Source: Prevotellaceae bacterium (GTDB lineage: Bacteria; Bacteroidota; Bacteroidia; Bacteroidales; UBA932). Taken from it: DNA of 20,188 nt. The DNA is taken from the NCBI GenBank assembly GCA_031258755.1, contig JAIRMK010000197.1:1-20188 (forward strand), read 5' to 3'. The translations under genes and the position numbers were made by a program. Of the stretch, positions 15,407 through 20,188 are shown piece after piece; positions within the stretch are counted from its first letter, which is position 1, and each line of letters starts with the position of its first letter. The notes beneath the pieces are model-generated. The model worked only from the letters and a program-made list of their open reading frames with translations. It searched no databases and was not told the DNA's origin.

Positions 15407-16930
15407 TTGAAAAACTCCATTTTATACTTATCTACGTTGTCTTTAGCCGCATGTGCCGGTCAACCCGGTGAAAAGCCCAATATTATTGTTGTCCTGGCAG
15501 ATGACTTGGGTTTTGGGGATGTAAGCGCTTATGGTTCCACAACCATTCACACGCCTAATATTGACAGGCTTGCACATGAGGGTATTTGTTTTACCAATGG
15601 GTATGCGACCTCGGCGACATCAACGCCAAGCCGGTATGCACTGATGACGGGAATGTATCCATGGAAAAATAAGGAAGCTAAAATTCTTCCGGGCGATGCG
15701 CCTCTTATCATAGGCGAAAATCAGTTTACGCTTCCCAAGATGATGCAAAGTTGTGGTTATGCCACAGGGGCTATCGGCAAATGGCATTTAGGAATGGGCT
15801 GTGGAGATGTCGACTGGAACAGCACAATAAAACCGGCCGCAAAAGAGACAGGTTTCGATTATTCATGCCTGATTGCGGCTACTAACGATCGGGTACCTAC
15901 CGTGTATGTGGAAAATGGGAATGTGGTTGGCTTAGACCCGCTTGATTCCATAGCGGTAAGTTATGAAAAAAACTTTGAAGGCGAACCAACAGCCATATCC
16001 CATCCGGAAATGCTGAAAATGAACTGGGCGCATGGACATAACAATTCTATTATTAATGGAATACCACGCATTGGTTACATGAAAGGCGGGAAAAAAGCTT
16101 GTTGGAAGGATGAAGATATGGCGGATTATTTCATCGGCAAGGTTAAAGGATTTATAACCGGACATAAAAAATCACCTTTCTTTTTATATTATGGCCTGCA
16201 TCAGCCCCATGTGCCTCGTGCGCCCCACGAGCGTTTTGCCGGGAGAACGACAATGGGCCCCCGGGGCGATGCTATTTTGGAAGCGGACTGGTGTGTAGGC
16301 GAACTGTTAGCGCATTTGGAGCAAGAAAAAATTATAGACAATACGATCGTTATCTTTTCAAGCGACAATGGCCCGGTATTAAATGATGGATATGATGATC
16401 AGGCCGTTGAATTGGCAGGCTTACACTCTCCCAGCGGAGGGCTGCGTGGCGGAAAATATAGTTTATTTGACGGAGGAACACATGTACCTTTATTTATATA
16501 TTGGAAAGGCAGAATCCAACCGGCCAAATCCAGCGCGTTGATTAGCCAAATGGACCTTATGGCTTCTTTGGGAAATATGTTAGGCGCATCCTTTCCCGAA
16601 GGATTAGACAGCCGTAATTATTTACAGGCCATGCTTGGAAAAGAATTCCATGCCCGTGAAAACCTCGTTGTTGAAGCGCAAGGCAGAATGGCATATCGTT
16701 GTGGCGACTGGGTTATGATTCCGCCTTATAAAGGGGCGCAAAGAAACCTGACAAACAACGAACTCGGGAATATGGACGATTTTGCTTTATTCAACATAAA
16801 ATTAGACAGGGAACAATGCAGTAATATTGCTGCGCAATATCCTGACATACTTGAGCGATTAAAACAGGAGTTCTTTTCCCAAGCAGGTGCTTTTTATCGT
16901 AGCGATGTAGAAGAAGAACCATTAAAATAA
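15407..16930 (+). CDS. Family S1 sulfatase, Ser-type, lipoprotein
   Basis: This 507-residue exported hydrolase removes sulfate esters from a glycan. Metal-site residues Asp32-Asp33 ('LADDLGFGD') and Asp320-Asn321 ('SSDNGP') are present, as are GKWHLG (Lys125, His127) and 'GLHQPHVP' (His265, His268). The modification motif at 72-76 is S-T-P-S-R, with Ser (codon TCA) where many sulfatases have Cys. It therefore needs the anaerobic maturase encoded divergently upstream; oxygen-dependent FGE acts on Cys only. The start is TTG: in-frame ATG or GTG codons are absent upstream, and the TTG begins a complete lipoprotein signal (LAAC, Cys16). The S1 subfamily and sulfated sugar cannot be assigned by eye. 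It leads a series of plus-strand genes that look co-transcribed. Confidence 0.93.
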   Translation: MKNSILYLSTLSLAACAGQPGEKPNIIVVLADDLGFGDVSAYGSTTIHTPNIDRLAHEGICFTNGYATSATSTPSRYALMTGMYPWKNKEAKILPGDAPLIIGENQFTLPKMMQSCGYATGAIGKWHLGMGCGDVDWNSTIKPAAKETGFDYSCLIAATNDRVPTVYVENGNVVGLDPLDSIAVSYEKNFEGEPTAISHPEMLKMNWAHGHNNSIINGIPRIGYMKGGKKACWKDEDMADYFIGKVKGFITGHKKSPFFLYYGLHQPHVPRAPHERFAGRTTMGPRGDAILEADWCVGELLAHLEQEKIIDNTIVIFSSDNGPVLNDGYDDQAVELAGLHSPSGGLRGGKYSLFDGGTHVPLFIYWKGRIQPAKSSALISQMDLMASLGNMLGASFPEGLDSRNYLQAMLGKEFHARENLVVEAQGRMAYRCGDWVMIPPYKGAQRNLTNNELGNMDDFALFNIKLDREQCSNIAAQYPDILERLKQEFFSQAGAFYRSDVEEEPLK

Positions 16931-16939
16931 AGAAAAGAT

Positions 16940-16993
16940 ATGAAGGCATTGTGGAAAAATACGGTTTTACCTTTTGATATAAATTTAAATTAG
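16940..16993 (+). other. 17-codon open frame between sulfatase and hydrolase genes
   Basis: ATG 16940 follows an AGAAAAG purine run and encodes MKALWKNTVLPFDINLN before TAG. It could be a leader peptide, a trace of a lost gene, or chance. Nothing in it is recognisable with confidence. Confidence 0.2.
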
Positions 16994-17000
16994 TTTGTAT

Positions 17001-18641
17001 ATGAAAAAAAATGTTTTTTTGATGGTTGTATTGCTGTTCCTGTGCACAATAGGGACGATGGCACAAGAACTGGGGGCGAACTATAATGAAAATATAGACT
17101 ACCCGATTACTGAAATAGAAATGTTGAAGAAATCGAAAGTTACCTGGGTGAGAGGATTTGTCAATATCCCCAATTTGTTTCTTCAAAATGAAAACGGGAA
17201 GATTGCAGGCGTGAAAGAAGATGCTATCAAGTCGCATATTCCTACGCTGAAGTTTGTGCAGGCTAAAAAAGCGTTGGGTGACCGCGTGAAATTCATATTG
17301 AGTTTGAAAATACCTTTTGAATTATACACCGATACGGTTCCTAAAATGGGAAGTGAAGAGATGGAGCATATTTTCCGTGCAACGGAGTTGTTGTTGCACA
17401 CTTATGATATGGCGAAGAACATTGAAATCCTGGTCATGGGCAATGAACCGGAATGGGAGAATGTATTGGTTTCCACAAATTCTAAAGCAGACGCTGAAGA
17501 TTATCGGGCATTTCTGAATGAGTTCGCCAACAGGCTGGCTGCCTGGAAAAAAGCCAATGGCTGGACGTTCGATATTTATGCCGGAGCACTGAATAGAGTG
17601 TCAGAACTGCCGAATAGTGAAACTGTTCCTGCGGTTGTTTCTGTGGTTAATACTAATCCGAACGTGGACGGACTTGATTTACATGTTCATGCGCTGTACG
17701 TGAAACAGGCGGGAGATGATCTGAAAAAAATCCGTGATGATTATCAAGTAACGAAGAAACTTATTTGCACGGAATTTTCTATGGTACGTGCGTTGAACCC
17801 TCATGTAGCCGACAATTTGGGAACTTGGGGGTCTAATAACGGTTATTCCTCTACGATGAAAATTTATGAATATCTGAATAGGATAGCCGAAAAGGCAAGC
17901 GCCGGCGCTCCAGTCAGTTCGGAGGAATTTCTGAGCTTGTTTCACGGTTGCACCTGGTATCCGAAAAACTGGTACGCAGCTTTTTATGAGAAATTCAAGC
18001 AATATGATATGTATGCCATTACAGGGCGTTTCAGTGTTGTTCCCGGAGGAGCCAGGGCGGTTTACGGCGCAGATACCGAGATGTGGGAACTCGGAGGAAT
18101 TTATTTCTCCCGCTATCTGGGTATAGACGAGCATGGATCATACATCCCGAACCCTTTGCTTTATCCTGACTTTATTACTATTCAGGATGCCCTGCCCGTT
18201 TCCGGATTCATTGAAGGACAAAAAGAAATATTTATCCAATGGGGGAACGGCGTCGATAAGACCAGCGGGTTAGTGATTAAAGATGAAGAAGGCAATACGA
18301 CGAACCAGTCACTTGACCAGGATGTGGATTATTCGTTGATAGAGGGTCTTTCTCCAGGGAAATCCTATCATATTTCACTGGTTAAACATAATAGTATCGT
18401 TTGGGAAAGAGACATCAAAACCAAAACGAAGATACGTGATATCCCTATGCTGAAATACCAGCAGGCGGGCGGCTATATGCTGGTTCAGGTGCTGAACTTG
18501 CCGGAAGACGCCGCTTCTTATAAGATAAAGTTGGATGAACGCGAGATCGGCATGGTGAATCAGGACCTGAACGGGCAGGTGCTCTCGGTGGATATCACTT
18601 ATGATGATGGTTCGATAGAAACGTTATCCACGCAATTGTGA
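17001..18641 (+). CDS. Putative clan GH-A-like glycoside hydrolase, family not assigned
   Basis: The 546-residue secreted protein (signal peptide ending 'TMAQ') looks like a TIM barrel. 'VTWVRGFVNIP' near residue 50, 'KFILSLKIPFE' near 100, 'IEILVMGNEPEWE' with Glu149 after Asn148, 'DGLDLHVHALYV' near 225 and 'KLICTEFSM' with Glu258 fall in barrel-strand order. Asn-Glu on strand 4 and a Glu at the end of strand 7 are the acid/base and nucleophile pattern of clan GH-A (inference). Residues from about 395 onward look like an Ig-like beta-sandwich. I do not recognise a CAZy family. It starts 70 bases after the sulfatase gene and probably acts on the same sulfated glycan. TTG 16995 is an alternative start, but ATG 17001 heads a normal MKKN signal. 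Confidence 0.7.
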   Translation: MKKNVFLMVVLLFLCTIGTMAQELGANYNENIDYPITEIEMLKKSKVTWVRGFVNIPNLFLQNENGKIAGVKEDAIKSHIPTLKFVQAKKALGDRVKFILSLKIPFELYTDTVPKMGSEEMEHIFRATELLLHTYDMAKNIEILVMGNEPEWENVLVSTNSKADAEDYRAFLNEFANRLAAWKKANGWTFDIYAGALNRVSELPNSETVPAVVSVVNTNPNVDGLDLHVHALYVKQAGDDLKKIRDDYQVTKKLICTEFSMVRALNPHVADNLGTWGSNNGYSSTMKIYEYLNRIAEKASAGAPVSSEEFLSLFHGCTWYPKNWYAAFYEKFKQYDMYAITGRFSVVPGGARAVYGADTEMWELGGIYFSRYLGIDEHGSYIPNPLLYPDFITIQDALPVSGFIEGQKEIFIQWGNGVDKTSGLVIKDEEGNTTNQSLDQDVDYSLIEGLSPGKSYHISLVKHNSIVWERDIKTKTKIRDIPMLKYQQAGGYMLVQVLNLPEDAASYKIKLDEREIGMVNQDLNGQVLSVDITYDDGSIETLSTQL

Positions 18642-18667
18642 AATAATTACCTCAAATTTATTCGCTT

Positions 18668-19078
18668 ATGAAACTAATATATGTATTGTTAATAGGCCTG
18701 CTGACTTTAGCATCCTGTGCTGAAGCGGAGTATGCTGAAAACGGGATTGATAAGAAGGATATAACGGGCTACAACGATGCCGGTTTTTACAGTCTGGATG
18801 GGGTCTGTATTTTTACGGCTCAAAGTCGGAATCAGGTGGCAGTAAATTCCGAACGATTGACTTATCGTTTGCAAAATCAGGATCAGAGTCAATATGTTCA
18901 CGTGAAATTTGCCGAAAAGCCGGCAGCTGCCGGACAAAAAGTAAAGGCGGAATTTTCTTTTCAGGGTGTGTCCTTCCTGAAAGAGGAGATGGAGATGGAA
19001 GTGTTCCGGGTAAACGAAGGAAAGGTTTGGTTGTCGGGCGATAATGCCGGTATAGTAATCCCTGCTTTTAATAACTAA
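18668..19078 (+). CDS. Small lipoprotein of unknown function
   Basis: The 136-residue protein has a classical lipobox (LASC, Cys17) followed by an acidic stretch 'AEAEYAENGIDKKD' that could direct surface export (inference). The mature part appears to be a single beta-rich domain of about 100 residues, with alternating hydrophobic patterns such as 'QYVHVKFAEK' and 'VKAEFSFQGVSFL'. I recognise no family. It sits 26 bases after the hydrolase gene and 12 bases before another lipoprotein gene, so it is likely part of the same glycan locus and may bind substrate at the cell surface. Confidence 0.75.
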   Translation: MKLIYVLLIGLLTLASCAEAEYAENGIDKKDITGYNDAGFYSLDGVCIFTAQSRNQVAVNSERLTYRLQNQDQSQYVHVKFAEKPAAAGQKVKAEFSFQGVSFLKEEMEMEVFRVNEGKVWLSGDNAGIVIPAFNN

Positions 19079-19090
19079 AAATATAAACAT

Positions 19091-20188
19091 ATGAAACAAA
19101 TTCCTGTTTTAATGCTTCTGATGGCGTTTTCATTGATTTCATGTGGTGAAGTCATGGATCTGACACAGCCGGAAAAGGCTGAAGTTACTTATTCTAATAT
19201 AACCTTGTCGCTTTATCAGACCGGCAAGTATGATTTGTATCTGGATGATCCGGATATCAGCTATGACATTATGGTGGAAAAGAGCCATTGCGAAAAAGAG
19301 GCAAAGGCGGAACTGGCAGTTGTCGACGCCATAGAGTTTGGTGAGGAATACCATCTCTTACCTGCAGAATATTATGATATGGAGGGAGGCGATTTTGAAT
19401 TTAAAGGAGACGATGTGCTGCATACGGCAAAGTTGCACTTCCATGATTTAAGTACACTTGACGGATCAAAGAAATACGTGCTCGGTCTGAAACTGGTTTC
19501 CGATGATCTTGCAGTCAAGCAGGAGAAAAGTACAATGACCTTCTTCCTGCAACAGAGACAGGGAGAAATCGACAATCCTTATATCCTGACCACGGCTAAT
19601 GATTTGATAACCCTCGGAGACAAACTTAAAGACGGTAAGACGATCTATGCAAAGATACAGGATGATATTGATCTGCAAGGCGTAGACTGGCAACCGATAG
19701 AGGCTTCGGCTTCCAGGCAGATTGTGTTGGACGGTGGCGGACATACCATCCGCAATTTGAGAGTAAACACCTCATCTTCCATTAATCAGGGGTTCTTTGG
19801 GCTGTTGATAGGGAAGTGTTCCAATATTAACTTTGAACATGCGCAGATTACAGCCAATACAAAGATGGCGGGCGTCCTTGCCGGACAGGTAGGAAACGAT
19901 ACGGCTCCGGGAGTGGTGGAAAATGTACAGGCATCCGGCACGATTACGCTGACTTCGGGCACAGGAGCAGCAGCTTGGGATAATGGTCAAGCCGGCGGTA
20001 TCTGTGCAAGACTTCGTGGTGCGGAAAGTAAAATCCATCAGTGTTCTTCAGAAATGAATATTAATGCTACCTGGTCTGCCGGTGGTATTTGCGGGGAAGT
20101 GGTAGCCGGTGCGGCGATCTCTCAATGTCATTTTGCCGGAAATATCGTAACCACATCCTGTATAGGCGGTATTGTAAGCAGGATGTTT
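19091..20188 (+). CDS. Lipoprotein with DUF1735-like and GLUG-repeat regions (3' truncated by window)
   Basis: The frame is open from ATG 19091 to the window edge, giving 366 residues without a stop. It starts with a lipoprotein signal (LISC, Cys18). Residues about 30-155 resemble the BT_3987-type DUF1735 domain of Bacteroidota glycan loci ('YDIMVEKS', 'EYHLLPAEYYDMEGGDF', 'YVLGLKLVSDD'). From about 161 it changes to a GLUG-type beta-helix/adhesin repeat: 'NPYILTTANDLITL', 'DIDLQGVDWQPI', 'LDGGGHTIRNLRV', then repeated 'AGGIC' and 'IGGIV' units. A surface glycan-binding or adhesion role fits both parts (inference). The length and any catalytic domain beyond the edge are unknown. Confidence 0.8.
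   Translation, partial: MKQIPVLMLLMAFSLISCGEVMDLTQPEKAEVTYSNITLSLYQTGKYDLYLDDPDISYDIMVEKSHCEKEAKAELAVVDAIEFGEEYHLLPAEYYDMEGGDFEFKGDDVLHTAKLHFHDLSTLDGSKKYVLGLKLVSDDLAVKQEKSTMTFFLQQRQGEIDNPYILTTANDLITLGDKLKDGKTIYAKIQDDIDLQGVDWQPIEASASRQIVLDGGGHTIRNLRVNTSSSINQGFFGLLIGKCSNINFEHAQITANTKMAGVLAGQVGNDTAPGVVENVQASGTITLTSGTGAAAWDNGQAGGICARLRGAESKIHQCSSEMNINATWSAGGICGEVVAGAAISQCHFAGNIVTTSCIGGIVSRMF

Noticed and set aside
16990..16997. TTAGTTTG as a promoter for the hydrolase gene
   Set aside because: It departs from the consensus at the second base, and the transcript would begin at or after the start codon.
1..20188. SusC/SusD pair, CRISPR array, transposase or phage genes
   Set aside because: Both strands were considered and no such motif or repeat array is visible. 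The Sus transport genes of these loci, if present, lie outside the window.

Overview
The window looks like a Bacteroidota chromosome, probably Bacteroidales. The signs are genes preceded by A/T-rich leaders rather than strong Shine-Dalgarno sites, three copies of the Bacteroidota -7 promoter element TAnnTTTG, many Cys-lipoprotein signal peptides, an anaerobic sulfatase-maturating enzyme, and dense carbohydrate-degradation gene clusters (polysaccharide utilisation loci, PULs). I cannot name a genus from sequence alone.

Region 1 (1-12880, plus strand) is a pectin/hexuronate operon that starts upstream of the window. Genes are usually 6-35 bases apart. In order it holds: the end of a protein with a lectin-like C-terminal domain; a PL1 pectate lyase; UxuA mannonate dehydratase; an SDR-type mannonate oxidoreductase; a GH28-PL1 fusion (polygalacturonase plus a second PL1); a GH105-CE8 fusion (unsaturated-uronyl hydrolase plus pectin methylesterase); a broken C-terminal remnant of a CE12-type acetylesterase; UxaC uronate isomerase; an ExuT-type MFS transporter; and a DUF4861 lipoprotein. 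The logic is to de-esterify and cut homogalacturonan outside the inner membrane, trim the oligomers, import monomeric uronate, isomerise it, reduce it to an aldonate and dehydrate it to KDG. The reductase and dehydratase present belong to the glucuronate/mannonate branch, not the altronate branch expected for galacturonate.

Region 2 (12881-13894) has a tRNA-Pro(CGG) gene with its own -7 element, followed closely by a secreted CE1-like esterase.

Region 3 (13941-20188) is visibly more AT-rich and looks like the start of a separate sulfated-glycan locus. A minus-strand radical-SAM sulfatase-maturating enzyme is divergent from a plus-strand gene series: a Ser-type S1 sulfatase lipoprotein with a TTG start, a secreted TIM-barrel hydrolase resembling clan GH-A whose family I cannot assign, a small lipoprotein of unknown function, and a DUF1735-like/GLUG-repeat lipoprotein cut by the window edge. 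The maturase would make the formylglycine that this sulfatase needs. No SusC/SusD pair, regulator, CRISPR array, insertion sequence or origin is visible in the window.
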